A stretch of 64,000 nt of DNA from Burkholderiales bacterium PBB2 (lineage in GTDB: Bacteria > Pseudomonadota > Gammaproteobacteria > Burkholderiales > Burkholderiaceae_C): positions 62,001 to 126,000 of the forward strand of contig NKIM01000016.1 in the NCBI GenBank assembly GCA_002255955.1. Direction: 5' to 3'. Shown piece by piece: positions 28,337 through 36,751 of the stretch. A program made the translations under genes and the position numbers. Below the pieces are notes generated by a model, which did no database searches, was not told the origin of the DNA, and saw nothing but the letters and a program-made list of their open reading frames with translations. The number at the start of each line of letters is the position of its first letter. The first letter of the stretch is position 1.

Positions 28337-28365
28337 TTGAGTGTGCGATTAGCGTTTCGAATATG
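28337..28365 (+). promoter_or_regulatory. Possible sigma-70 promoter of the chemoreceptor gene
   Basis: TTGAGT (28337-28342), 17-base spacer, AATATG (28360-28365), about 40 bases before the start. I found no convincing flagellar sigma-28 promoter in this gap. Confidence 0.35.
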
Positions 28366-28404
28366 CTCTGCGGGCAAAGGGTTTTTCACCTTTGGGAGCT
28401 GACG

Positions 28405-29958
28405 ATGCTGAATCTCCAGGATTTCACGGTGCGCGCTCGTTTGTATGCCTTGGCGGCCGTGTCCATGTGCATGCTTTTGCTGGTCGGTGGGGCCGGGCTG
28501 TACAGCCTGAATGAGGCCAAGACCACCTTCAGGCATTTTGTCGACAACGACAACCAGTCCCTGATCTACGCCTCGCGCCTGCGCGCGGAAGCCGGCAATT
28601 TGCGGCGTTATGAAAAAGACATGGTAATCAACCTCGAGGACGCTGCGGCGGTCGAGAAATACCGTGCCGACTGGAACAAGTCCTACGACATCTTCTTGAG
28701 CACCGGCAAGCAGTTGGGCGAGCTGGACATCCCGCCCGAGGAACGCAAGATCATCCAATCCGTCGAAGACGGCCTCAAGCAGTACAAGGCCGAGATGGAA
28801 CCCTTCATGACCAAGCTGCTGGCCAAGGGCTTTGCCGATCCGTCCGAGGCCAACAAGGCGCTCGGTGCGGCCAAGAAAGCCATCCGCCCGATGGAGGAAA
28901 AGCTGGCCGAGCTGGTGCGTCTGATCGACAAGGACGCCGACGAGGGCGTGGCCGAGATCGCCCGCCATGAGCAGCGCACGCGCATGACCCTGATCTCCAT
29001 CCTGGTCATCAGCCTGACCCTGATTGGCTTTTACACCTTCTTCAATCTGCGCTCCATCTTGCAGCCCCTGAGCCAGGTCAAGGAGTCGGCCGAGCGTATC
29101 GCCGGCCAGGATTTGAGCGAACGCATCCATGTCACCGGCCGCTCGGAAACATCGGACCTGATGCGTGGTGTGCAGGCCATGCAGGAGTCCTTGCGCGAGG
29201 TCGTGGGCAAGGTGCGCAGCGCCACCGACAACATCGCCAACGCCTCGGCCGAGGTGGCCATGGGCGGCAATGATCTCAGCCACCGCACCGAGCAGGCGGC
29301 CTCGAATCTGGAGGAAACCGCTTCGGCCATGGAGCAGCTGACCGCCAGCGTCAAGCACAACGCCGAGTCGGCCCGCCAGGCCAACCAGATGGCGGCCGAA
29401 GCCGCCGGCGTGGCCCAGCGTGGCGGTGAGGTGGTGGGCGAGGTGGTCAGCACCATGAGCCGCATCAGCGCTTCGTCCAGCAAGATCAGCGACATCATCT
29501 CCACCATCGACGGCATCGCCTTCCAGACCAATATCCTGGCCCTGAACGCGGCGGTCGAGGCCGCGCGTGCCGGCGAGCAGGGCCGTGGTTTTGCGGTGGT
29601 GGCCAGCGAGGTGCGCTCCCTGGCTCAGCGCAGCGCCGAGGCCGCCAAGGAGATCAAGGGCTTGATCACTGCCAGCAGCGAAAGCGTGGAGGCGGGCGCG
29701 GCCCTGGTGGAGCGCGCCGGCGGCACCATGCAGGATGTCATCGCCTCGATCGGCCGGGTCGGCAGCATCGTCGCCGAGATCAGCCACGCCACCGCCGAGC
29801 AAAGCACCGGCATCGGCCAGATCGGCCAGGCCATCAGCCAGCTAGACACCATGACCCAGCAGAACGCGGCGCTGGTCGAGCAATCGGCTGCCGCCGCACA
29901 GAGCTTGCAGACCCAGGCCGACGAGCTCTCGCGAGCGGTGGCGGTGTTCCGCCTCTGA
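28405..29958 (+). CDS. Methyl-accepting chemotaxis protein
   Basis: A 517-residue inner-membrane chemoreceptor. Domains in order: transmembrane segment (residues about 12-30), periplasmic four-helix-bundle sensor to about 190, second transmembrane segment ([25 protein letters not shown]), HAMP, then the methylation and signalling helices. The hairpin tip reads [38 protein letters not shown], as in all MCPs. There is no CheR/CheB-tethering pentapeptide; it ends RAVAVFRL. The ATG 28405 directly precedes the first transmembrane helix. No other chemotaxis gene is nearby, so it is an orphan receptor; ligand unknown, though histidine or urocanate is conceivable from the neighbouring operon. Confidence 0.94.
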   Translation: MLNLQDFTVRARLYALAAVSMCMLLLVGGAGLYSLNEAKTTFRHFVDNDNQSLIYASRLRAEAGNLRRYEKDMVINLEDAAAVEKYRADWNKSYDIFLSTGKQLGELDIPPEERKIIQSVEDGLKQYKAEMEPFMTKLLAKGFADPSEANKALGAAKKAIRPMEEKLAELVRLIDKDADEGVAEIARHEQRTRMTLISILVISLTLIGFYTFFNLRSILQPLSQVKESAERIAGQDLSERIHVTGRSETSDLMRGVQAMQESLREVVGKVRSATDNIANASAEVAMGGNDLSHRTEQAASNLEETASAMEQLTASVKHNAESARQANQMAAEAAGVAQRGGEVVGEVVSTMSRISASSSKISDIISTIDGIAFQTNILALNAAVEAARAGEQGRGFAVVASEVRSLAQRSAEAAKEIKGLITASSESVEAGAALVERAGGTMQDVIASIGRVGSIVAEISHATAEQSTGIGQIGQAISQLDTMTQQNAALVEQSAAAAQSLQTQADELSRAVAVFRL

Positions 29959-29980
29959 GCCTCGGCCGCTTGCGCCGCAC

Positions 29981-30016
29981 AGGCCCTGCCGTTCCGACGG
30001 CCAGGGCCTTTTTTTC
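29981..30016. terminator. Rho-independent terminator between the chemoreceptor and peptidase genes
   Basis: AGGCCCTGCCGT pairs with ACGGCCAGGGCCT (one bulged base) and is followed by seven T residues on the plus strand. It terminates the chemoreceptor gene and may also serve the convergent peptidase gene. Confidence 0.85.
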
Positions 30017-30025
30017 TTTGGCGCC

Positions 30026-31552
30026 TCAGCGGCCCGTGTCTGCGCCGCCGCGCACGAACTCACGCAGCTCCTGCGCCATGCGCGCCAGCGAAGGCGGGTG
30101 GATGTACATCATGTGGCCGGCCTCGAAGTAGCTGACCTGGATCTTGCCGTGCAGGCTGCCGTGCAGGCCCAGGTGGCTGAGGGTGTAGTCGCCCGCCGCG
30201 TGCGGCGTGGCCAGGTCGTAGTAGCCGCTGGCCACATAGATGCGCATGTCCGGGTTGGCATGCATGGCGCGGCGCAGGCTGTCGCCGACATTGACGTACT
30301 TGCCCTCGAAGCCCTTCCAGGCCCAGGTGTTCCAGAGCGGTGCGATCACCAGATAGGGCTCATCGCGCTCGTACTTGAGCTGCTCGCGCAGCACCCGGTT
30401 GATGCCCACGGCGTAGGCGCCGACCAGGTTGTTCATGCCGGCATCGTCCTCGGGGTGCTCGCCAGCATCGTCGCGGTCCAGGCCCAGGAAGCGGCTGTCC
30501 AGCCGGCCAACGGTCTGGCCGCGCTCGCGCAGCAGTTCCTTGAAGAAGCGGAACTCGGTCGGCCGCAGATCGCAGCGCAGCAGGTAGGCCACGCTCAGGC
30601 CGCTGTAGGTCGAGAGGGTTTCGGCCACCTTTTGCCGGCGCTCCGGGCTCAGGCGTGAGCCCTGCATCAAGGCCAGCCAGTACTCGCCGTTGGCGAACTC
30701 CTCGGCCTCGCTGACGACTTGTTTCAGCGGCTTCTTCAGCTGCGCCGGTTTCAAGGCCTTGTGGTACCAGGCGGTGGCGGCGTAAGTGGGAAGAAAGAGC
30801 GGGAAGGGCAGTTCATTGCCGTGATCGAAGCCCAGGGTCTGGAAGTCCACGGCCATGGACACCAGCATCAGGCCGTTGAGGTGGATGTTGTGCTTGTCTT
30901 GCAAATGGCGCGACAGGCCGGCGGCGCGGGTCGTGCCATAGCTCTCGCCGATCAGGTACTTGGGGCTGGCCCAGCGGCCATTGCGGGTCAGGTAGAGGCG
31001 GATGAACTCGCCCACGGCGTCGAGGTCACGCTGGTATTCGTGGTATTCAGCCAGCTTCTCGCCCTCGGCCACGCGCGAGTGGCCGGTACCCACCGGGTCG
31101 ATGAAGACCAGGTCGGAGTCGCTCAGCAAGCTGAACTCGTTGTCGGTGAGGGCGTAGGGCGGGGCGCCGCATTGGCCCATCTCATCGGTGGGCACACGCT
31201 GGGGCCCGAGCAGGCCCAGATGCAGCCAGACGCTGGACGAACCCGGGCCACCGTTGAAACTGAAGGTCAGGGGGCGCTCTGAGGCCGAGGCGGCCTTCTT
31301 GCCCTCGCGCTTCAGCGTGTAGGCGATGAAGAACACGCTGGCCCGGGTCTTATGCCCCTTGAACTGGCCTTTCTGGGCGCCCTCGGCTTCGCTGTGCACC
31401 TCTTGCAGGAGCAGCGTGCCGCAGGTGGCGGTGTATTCCAGCGTGCGCTTGCCCAGCACCAGCTTGTGTTCGGTGACCACCAGATGTTCGACGGGCGCCT
31501 TGTGGGCGTTGTCGCTGGCGGCGGGAGTGGAGGGGTGTTCGGCCGCGGACAT
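30026..31552 (-). CDS. S10-family serine carboxypeptidase-like protein
   Basis: A 508-residue alpha/beta hydrolase of peptidase family S10. The substrate and oxyanion segment is LTFSFNGGPGSSSVWLHLG. The catalytic serine lies in LIGESYGTTRAAGL, the aspartate in SGYYDLATPHAAG and the histidine in EAGHMMYIHPPS. I see no signal peptide, although most S10 enzymes are exported or lysosomal, so it may act in the cytoplasm. It is convergent with the chemoreceptor and divergent from the DUF429 gene. Natural peptide substrates are unknown. Confidence 0.87.
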   Translation of the reverse strand: MSAAEHPSTPAASDNAHKAPVEHLVVTEHKLVLGKRTLEYTATCGTLLLQEVHSEAEGAQKGQFKGHKTRASVFFIAYTLKREGKKAASASERPLTFSFNGGPGSSSVWLHLGLLGPQRVPTDEMGQCGAPPYALTDNEFSLLSDSDLVFIDPVGTGHSRVAEGEKLAEYHEYQRDLDAVGEFIRLYLTRNGRWASPKYLIGESYGTTRAAGLSRHLQDKHNIHLNGLMLVSMAVDFQTLGFDHGNELPFPLFLPTYAATAWYHKALKPAQLKKPLKQVVSEAEEFANGEYWLALMQGSRLSPERRQKVAETLSTYSGLSVAYLLRCDLRPTEFRFFKELLRERGQTVGRLDSRFLGLDRDDAGEHPEDDAGMNNLVGAYAVGINRVLREQLKYERDEPYLVIAPLWNTWAWKGFEGKYVNVGDSLRRAMHANPDMRIYVASGYYDLATPHAAGDYTLSHLGLHGSLHGKIQVSYFEAGHMMYIHPPSLARMAQELREFVRGGADTGR

Positions 31553-31602
31553 GGCTTTCCTTTTCGGTGAGCGTGAACTGGGCAGCAGTTAGAGTGTCGC
31601 CC

Positions 31603-32439
31603 ATGCACTCTAGCGCGCCCTTGGCCCCGTCCGACTCCCCCTTGCTGGGGCTTGATTTCAGCAGCGCACCGACGCGCCGCAAACCCGTCACCGTGGCCCA
31701 GGGCCGCCGCCAGGGTCAGGTCTTGCGCCTGGATGGTTTGCTGGCTTTTGAGACCCTGGCTCAGCTGTCCGAGTTCCTGAGCCGGCCCGAACCCTGGCTG
31801 GGTGGTTTTGACTTTCCCTTCGGCCTGCCGCGCGAGCTGGTGCAGGCGCTGGGCTGGCCGCAGGAATGGCGGGCCTTGATGGCGCATTACAGCGGCCTGA
31901 GCCGCGCCGAAATCCGCGCCACCTTTGCTGCATTCTGTGACGCCCGCCCAGCGGGCCAGAAGTTCGCCCACCGGGCCTGCGATCTGCCGGCTGGCTCTTC
32001 GCCCAGCATGAAGTGGGTGAACCCGCCGGTGGCCTATATGCTCCACGCGGGCGTCCCTGTGCTGCTGCAGGCCGGCGTGCACCTGCCGGGTCTGTGTGAG
32101 GGCGACCGCCAACGCGTGGCGCTGGAGGCCTACCCGGGCTTGTTGGCGCGTGAGTTTCTCGGCCGACGCAGCTACAAAAGCGACGAGCGCGCCAAGCAGA
32201 CACCGGAGCGCCTGATCGCCCGCAAGGACTTGATCGATGCCCTGGAGCAGGGCCGCAGCCGCCTGGGCCTGCGCCTCAAGCTCAGCCACAGCCAGCGCGA
32301 GGCCCTGATCGACGACGCCAGCGGCGACCGTCTGGATGCCGTCTTGTGCCTGATGCAGGCCGGCTGGGCGCAGACCCAGCCCGGCTACGGCCTGCCGGCG
32401 GCGATGGACCCGCTGGAAGGTTGGATCCTCAGTGCCTGA
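31603..32439 (+). CDS. DUF429 domain protein
   Basis: A 278-residue protein with the N-terminal signature LGLDFSSAPTRRKP and the motifs WLGGFDFPFGLPRELV and SPSMKWVNPPVAYMLHAG. Later parts are VALEAYPGLLAREFLGRRSYKSD and the C-terminal DDASGDRLDAVLCLMQA. These fit the DUF429 family, an RNase H-like fold of unknown function. The start ATG 31603 was preferred to a GTG at 31567 because LGLDFSS then lies close to the N-terminus. It is divergent from the S10 peptidase with a 50-base gap. Confidence 0.72.
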   Translation: MHSSAPLAPSDSPLLGLDFSSAPTRRKPVTVAQGRRQGQVLRLDGLLAFETLAQLSEFLSRPEPWLGGFDFPFGLPRELVQALGWPQEWRALMAHYSGLSRAEIRATFAAFCDARPAGQKFAHRACDLPAGSSPSMKWVNPPVAYMLHAGVPVLLQAGVHLPGLCEGDRQRVALEAYPGLLAREFLGRRSYKSDERAKQTPERLIARKDLIDALEQGRSRLGLRLKLSHSQREALIDDASGDRLDAVLCLMQAGWAQTQPGYGLPAAMDPLEGWILSA

Positions 32440-32543
32440 AACAAATTCGAACAGCTGCGCCGAGCCGCGCTGACAACCCGGCCCAGAGCGCCCGCGTTGC
32501 CAGGGCCAGGGACACTAAAAATCCACCATCGAGAGGGACGTTT

Positions 32544-33521
32544 GTGAATCGACAGCGCTTTGTACGAATGATGGGCGCCGCCCTTTGCCTGGGTGCCTTG
32601 CCTGCGGCTCGGGCACGCGACCGTGATTCCTGGGACGCGGGCGACTACCTGATTCTTCATGCCCGATATGGCACGGCGCAGCAGCACGTGGATGTCAGCG
32701 CGCAGCTGCGTCGTCTGGCGCGCCGCGATGGCCATTTCCAGGTCAACAACGAGGTGCTGGGCGTGGACCCCGACCCCGGTCAGCGCAAGACCTTGCGCAT
32801 CATGACCCGCGATCGGGACGGGCAGCGACGCTTGTTCGAGTATGCCGAGTACAGCCTGGTCGATGGCAGCCACTTCATCGGCTGGCGGCAAGGCGATTGG
32901 GGCCATGCCGAGGGGGGCGATTGGGACTTCATCGAGCACCGTGATCCGAGTCCGCCTGGCGGCGGGCGTGGCCAGGACGATGGGCAGTATGAGATCGTCC
33001 GCGCGCTCTATGGCACCGAGCGCCATCAGATCGATGTGACGCAGGAGCTGCGCCGCGTGGCACGCCGCGACCGGCGCGTGCGGGTGGTCAACGACCTGTT
33101 CGGCGGCGCCGATCCGGCGCCCGGCCGAGGCAAGACCCTGTGGCTGGAGACGCGCACGCTCAGCGGTCGCCAGCGCCGCTTCGAGTATGAGGAAGGCAGC
33201 TGGATCGACGGTGAGATGTTCCTGGGCTGGGGCTCGGGCGGCCCTTGGCGCGAGGATGACAGCGGCCCGCCGCGGCCGGGATATCGGCCCCTGCGCATCA
33301 TCAGCGCCCGCTACGGCGAGGGTGGCCGCAGCGCCGACGTCAGCGATCTGCTGCGCGCCCGGATTCAGCGCAACAGCCTGCGCCTGCGGGTGGACAACGG
33401 CTCTATGGGCGGCGATCCTTCGCCTGGCCGGCGCAAGCAGCTGACGCTGACCTACGCCTTCGAGGGCGAGGACATCCGCCAACTGCGTGTGGATGAAGGC
33501 GAGTGGCTGAGCCTGCCCTGA
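32544..33521 (+). CDS. Exported protein made of three repeats resembling DUF3395
   Basis: A 325-residue protein with a short export signal (MNRQRFVRMMGAALCLGALPAARA). The rest is three repeats at about residues 35-113, 149-228 and 250-325. Each has the plan I-x-x-A-RYG-x(5)-DV-x(2)-LRR-x-ARRD-x(4)-V-N-x(3)-G-x-DP-x-PG-x(2)-K-x-L, followed by a Tyr/Phe-rich strand and a final EG/DG. The pattern resembles the DUF3395 domain at the C-terminus of eukaryotic DNAJC11, where a YG...DVT...DP..GE.K.L line is also found. I infer this from memory of the family; it needs a profile search. No enzyme motif is visible. The GTG start at 32544 has GAGAGGGA upstream. Function unknown; a protein-binding or envelope role is possible. 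Confidence 0.65.
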   Translation: MNRQRFVRMMGAALCLGALPAARARDRDSWDAGDYLILHARYGTAQQHVDVSAQLRRLARRDGHFQVNNEVLGVDPDPGQRKTLRIMTRDRDGQRRLFEYAEYSLVDGSHFIGWRQGDWGHAEGGDWDFIEHRDPSPPGGGRGQDDGQYEIVRALYGTERHQIDVTQELRRVARRDRRVRVVNDLFGGADPAPGRGKTLWLETRTLSGRQRRFEYEEGSWIDGEMFLGWGSGGPWREDDSGPPRPGYRPLRIISARYGEGGRSADVSDLLRARIQRNSLRLRVDNGSMGGDPSPGRRKQLTLTYAFEGEDIRQLRVDEGEWLSLP

Positions 33522-33530
33522 AGGCGGGAC

Positions 33531-34142
33531 TCAAGCGAAACGCAGAATTTCTGCCAGTGGTTTGCGCGGCTTTTGCGGCCAGTTGCCTTCCGCGGCGTAG
33601 CCGACCGGCAGCAGCATCACCGGCAGGACCTCAGGCGCCAAGCCAAAAGCCAGGCTCAGTCCTTCGGCATCGAAGCCGCTCATGGGGCAGGACGCCAGCC
33701 CCATCCCCTCAGCGGCCAGCATCAAGGTCATGGCCGCCAGGGAGGCGGAGCGAATCGCCTCGTCGCGTTGCGCTTGCGCTTGCTGCTCCAGCGCGGTGGT
33801 GGCCATCTGCTGCCAGCTCTGGCTGACGGTGGCTGGCAACTGCCCGGCTGCGACCATGGGCTCCAGGGTCTGTGCGAGTTTGCGGTGGGCGTTTAGGGTG
33901 CCGCAGATGATGAAGGTGACAGCGGCGTCTTCGACCTTGTGCTGGCCATAGGCCAGCTTCGCGAGCCGGGCCTTGGCCTCGGCGGTCTGCACGGCGATGA
34001 ACTGCCAGTTTTGCAAATGAAAGGCCGAGGGCGCCCGCCCGGCCAAGCTGGCCAGCAACTCGATCTGGGCAGGGCTCAAGCTGCGATGTCGATCGAAGTG
34101 GTTGCTGGAGGCGCGTTGTTCAATCAAGGTCTGGATGTTCAT
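33531..34142 (-). CDS. Nitroreductase family protein
   Basis: A 203-residue FMN-dependent nitroreductase-fold protein. The N-terminal RASSNHFDRHRSLS, then LASLAGRAPSAFHLQNWQFIAVQ and the C-terminal AAEGMGLASCPMSGFDAEGLSLAFGL and VMLLPVGYAAEG are the conserved FMN and dimer regions. It probably reduces quinones, nitro compounds or a similar acceptor with NAD(P)H. It is convergent with the triple-repeat gene with only nine bases between stops. Confidence 0.87.
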   Translation of the reverse strand: MNIQTLIEQRASSNHFDRHRSLSPAQIELLASLAGRAPSAFHLQNWQFIAVQTAEAKARLAKLAYGQHKVEDAAVTFIICGTLNAHRKLAQTLEPMVAAGQLPATVSQSWQQMATTALEQQAQAQRDEAIRSASLAAMTLMLAAEGMGLASCPMSGFDAEGLSLAFGLAPEVLPVMLLPVGYAAEGNWPQKPRKPLAEILRFA

Positions 34143-34211
34143 GGCATGTGGGGGGCTTTAAGCCGGGAGTGAGAAAGAAGGCATGGAAGGAGCTTGCGTT
34201 GCACATCGCCG

Positions 34212-35105
34212 TCAAGCCTTGGTGCCTGGTGCTGCGCTGCTCAGGCTGGCGCGCTGCACCAACGCGATGCTGATCAGCACACCCAGAAAACCGAGCGCGC
34301 CGATCGGGCTGAGGCCTTGATCCAGCCAGAGCCAGCCCAGCAGCACGGCGCACAGCGGGCTCAGCAAGCCCAGGGACGCCACCGAAACGGGCGGCAGCAC
34401 CCGCAGGCCGCGGAACCACAGGGCGTAGCTCAGCAAGGTGCCGATCAAGCTGAGGTAGAGGTAGGCGCCGGCTTCGCTGGCGCTGATCTGCGTCAGCGCC
34501 GGGTCCAGCCAGAGTGCCCAGGGCAGCAACATCAGGCCACCGAGCAGCAGCTGCCAGCCTGTCAGAGGCAGTACCGGCAGATCGGTGCGCCAGCGTCGTG
34601 ACAGAAACGTGCCTGCCGCCATGCAGGCGGCGCCAGCCAGGGCTGCGCTCACACCCACGGCATCCCAGGCCGCCCCGGGTGCCAGCAGCAAGGCGGCCAT
34701 GCTCAGCACCCCGCCCGTGCCGGCCGCCAGGGCCAGGCGGCGCGGCCTCCGGCCATCCATCGCCCAGGCCATGGCCATCACCAAGAGTGGCTGGATGGCC
34801 CCCACCACCGCCGCCACGCCGCCGGGCAGGCGGTAGGCGGCCACGAAGAGCAAGGCCTGGAAGGCGCCGATATTGAGCGCTGAAAGCAGGGCCAGCGGAC
34901 CCCAGTCTTGGCGTCTCGGCCACTGGCGAAAGCACAGCAGCAGCAAGAGCCCCGCTGGCAGGCAGCGCAGGGCGGCGGCGGTGAAGGGGCGGCCGGCTGG
35001 CAGCCATTCACTGGTCACCAGATAGGTCGTGCCCCAAATCAGAGGGGCGACGGCGGTCAGCAAGAGCTGCGTGCCGAGCGGCGTTTTTGTCGTGTTTGGC
35101 TTCAT
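34212..35105 (-). CDS. EamA/DMT-family transporter
   Basis: A 297-residue membrane protein with about ten hydrophobic segments in two EamA repeats, of the drug/metabolite transporter superfamily. Marks are APLIWGTTYLVTSEWLPAGRP in the first helix and LLSPLCAVLLGWLWLDQGLSPIGALGFLGVLISI in the second repeat. It is probably an exporter of amino acids, toxins or metabolites; the substrate cannot be read. It is divergent from a MarR-type gene, with two palindromes covering its promoter, so it is the likely target of that regulator. Confidence 0.88.
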   Translation of the reverse strand: MKPNTTKTPLGTQLLLTAVAPLIWGTTYLVTSEWLPAGRPFTAAALRCLPAGLLLLLCFRQWPRRQDWGPLALLSALNIGAFQALLFVAAYRLPGGVAAVVGAIQPLLVMAMAWAMDGRRPRRLALAAGTGGVLSMAALLLAPGAAWDAVGVSAALAGAACMAAGTFLSRRWRTDLPVLPLTGWQLLLGGLMLLPWALWLDPALTQISASEAGAYLYLSLIGTLLSYALWFRGLRVLPPVSVASLGLLSPLCAVLLGWLWLDQGLSPIGALGFLGVLISIALVQRASLSSAAPGTKA

Positions 35106-35109
35106 GGAT

Positions 35110-35129
35110 TTATCTTGAATTCAAGATAA
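35110..35129. promoter_or_regulatory. MarR-type operator 1 (perfect palindrome)
   Basis: TTATCTTGAATTCAAGATAA is a perfect 20-bp palindrome located five bases before the transporter start codon. Its half-site TTATCTTGA recurs in operator 2, exactly 33 bases away, three helical turns. Confidence 0.85.
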
Positions 35130-35157
35130 ATATCGCAGGAGATAATCTTGAAGTCAA
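35129..35157 (-). promoter_or_regulatory. Possible promoter of the EamA transporter gene
   Basis: On the minus strand: TTGACT (35157-35152), 17-base spacer, GATATT (35134-35129). The -35 lies inside operator 2 and the start point would fall inside operator 1, so a bound regulator would shut the promoter. Confidence 0.55.
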
Positions 35158-35162
35158 GATAA
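35143..35162. promoter_or_regulatory. MarR-type operator 2
   Basis: TAATCTTGAAGTCAAGATAA matches operator 1 at 18 of 20 positions and keeps the TCTTGA...TCAAGA inverted repeat. It lies 15 bases before the marR-type gene and overlaps the putative -35 of the transporter promoter. Confidence 0.82.
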
Positions 35163-35177
35163 TTTGGAGATCAGGCC

Positions 35178-35699
35178 ATGGCACGAGAGACAAGCGCTGG
35201 CGCGGAGGACGCAGTTGATCGCATCCTGAAGCAGTGGCAGGTAGAGCGGCCGGATCTGGCGCTGGAAGCCATGGCCACGATTGGTCGCTTGAAGCGCTGC
35301 GCACAGCTGCTGCAGCGCCGGCTGGAGGCTAGGTTCGAGCAGTTCGGCCTGAGTGCCTGGGAATTCGATGTCCTGGCCACTTTGCGGCGCTCCGGCGAGC
35401 CCTATTGCCTCTCGCCCTCGGTTCTGCTCAATTCCCTGATGGTGAGCTCGGGCACCATGACTCATCGAATGCAGCGCCTGGAATCCGCCGGCTGGGTGGA
35501 GCGGGTGCCCAACCCGGAAGATGCACGCAGCCTGCTGCTGCGCCTGTCACCTCAGGGCTTGGCCCTGATCGATCAGGCGGTGGAGGCTCATGTCGCCAAC
35601 GAAGAGGCGATTCTGGCGCCGCTCAAGAGCAGCGAGTGGCGCGCCCTGGATGCTGGCTTGGTGGCCTTGCTGGCGACACTGGAGCCTGCGGCCTCCTGA
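35178..35699 (+). CDS. MarR-family transcriptional regulator
   Basis: A 173-residue winged-helix regulator. The DNA-binding part is LSAWEFDVLATLRRSG, SPSVLLNSLMVSSGTMTHRMQRLESAGWVERVPNPEDARSLLLRLSPQG, with the wing at residues about 112-125. A rather long N-terminal helix region (about 40 residues) and a C-terminal helix form the dimer interface. The gene is divergent from the EamA transporter, with two almost identical palindromes in the 72-base gap. It probably represses both genes until a small phenolic or other ligand binds. Confidence 0.92.
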   Translation: MARETSAGAEDAVDRILKQWQVERPDLALEAMATIGRLKRCAQLLQRRLEARFEQFGLSAWEFDVLATLRRSGEPYCLSPSVLLNSLMVSSGTMTHRMQRLESAGWVERVPNPEDARSLLLRLSPQGLALIDQAVEAHVANEEAILAPLKSSEWRALDAGLVALLATLEPAAS

Positions 35700-35781
35700 T
35701 TGGCCTGTAGGGCACCTGAGGAGTCGATTCGGCGGTGCTCGCATCCCGCGGCGCCGCCGAGTCCCGGTCGATCAGCCTTGC

Positions 35782-36702
35782 TTACTTGCGCATGAGGGTG
35801 GATTTGCCGAAGAGAGATTCGATCAAGTCCACCGCCACCTTGGCCGTCTTGTTCTGCAGGTCCAGCGCCGGGTTCAGCTCCATCACGTCCAGCGAGGCCA
35901 GGAAGCCGGTGTCGGCGATCATTTCCATGCAGAGCTGGGCTTCGCGATAGGTCGGGCCGCCGGGCACGGTGGTGCCCACGCCGGGGGCGATGTCGGGGTC
36001 GAGGAAGTCCACGTCGAAGCTGACGTGCAGATGGGTGTTGGCGTCCAGCGTGGCCAGGGCCAGTTCCATGGTGTGGCGCATGCCCATCTCGTCGATGTAG
36101 CGCATGTCGAAGACTTCCAGCTCCTGCTCGTTGACGAAGCGCTTTTCGCCGGCGTCCACGCTGCGGATGCCGATCTGACGCACCCACTTGGGGCTGATGG
36201 CCGGCACCTTGCCGCCGATCTCGATCAGCTGCTGCGGGCCAAAGCCGCACAGGCAGGCGACCGGCATGCCGTGGATGTTGCCGCTGGGCGTGAGGGCGCT
36301 GGTGTTGAAGTCGGCGTGGGCGTCCAGCCAGAGCACGCGCAGCTTCTTGCCCACATCGCGGCAGTGCCGGGCCACGGCGCTGATCGAGCCCAGACCCAGG
36401 CAGTGGTCACCGCCGAGCAGGATGGGCATGCGGCCGGTCTTGAGCTCGGCGTAGACCGCGTCGTGCACGGTCTGGTTCCAGGCCGTCACCTCGTTCAGAT
36501 GTCGGTAACCATCGACCGGCGGCAGCCAGGGGTTGGACGGGCCGCTGAGGTTGCCACGGTCCAGCACATCGACGCCGTGGCTCTGCAGCGCCGCGGCCAG
36601 GTCGGCCACGCGCAGGGCTTCCGGGCCCATGCTGGCACCGCGCGCACCCGCACCGATGTCGGTGGGCGCGCCGATCAGGGAGACGGATCGAAGTGTGGTC
36701 AT
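35782..36702 (-). CDS. rocF: Arginase
   Basis: A 306-residue binuclear manganese ureohydrolase cleaving arginine to ornithine and urea. All metal-binding motifs are present: GGDHCLGLGSI, WLDAHADFNT and SFDVDFLDPDIAPGVGT. SGNIHGMP and the N-terminal GAPTDIGAGARGASMGPEALR match arginase rather than agmatinase. No arginine uptake or ornithine gene is next to it. It lies 49 bases downstream of the start of the LOG-family gene's stop, in the same direction. Confidence 0.92.
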   Translation of the reverse strand: MTTLRSVSLIGAPTDIGAGARGASMGPEALRVADLAAALQSHGVDVLDRGNLSGPSNPWLPPVDGYRHLNEVTAWNQTVHDAVYAELKTGRMPILLGGDHCLGLGSISAVARHCRDVGKKLRVLWLDAHADFNTSALTPSGNIHGMPVACLCGFGPQQLIEIGGKVPAISPKWVRQIGIRSVDAGEKRFVNEQELEVFDMRYIDEMGMRHTMELALATLDANTHLHVSFDVDFLDPDIAPGVGTTVPGGPTYREAQLCMEMIADTGFLASLDVMELNPALDLQNKTAKVAVDLIESLFGKSTLMRK

Positions 36703-36751
36703 GTCAGTGGTCCTGTGTTGTTATGTGTGGGGTGGGTCGGGGAGGGCGGTG

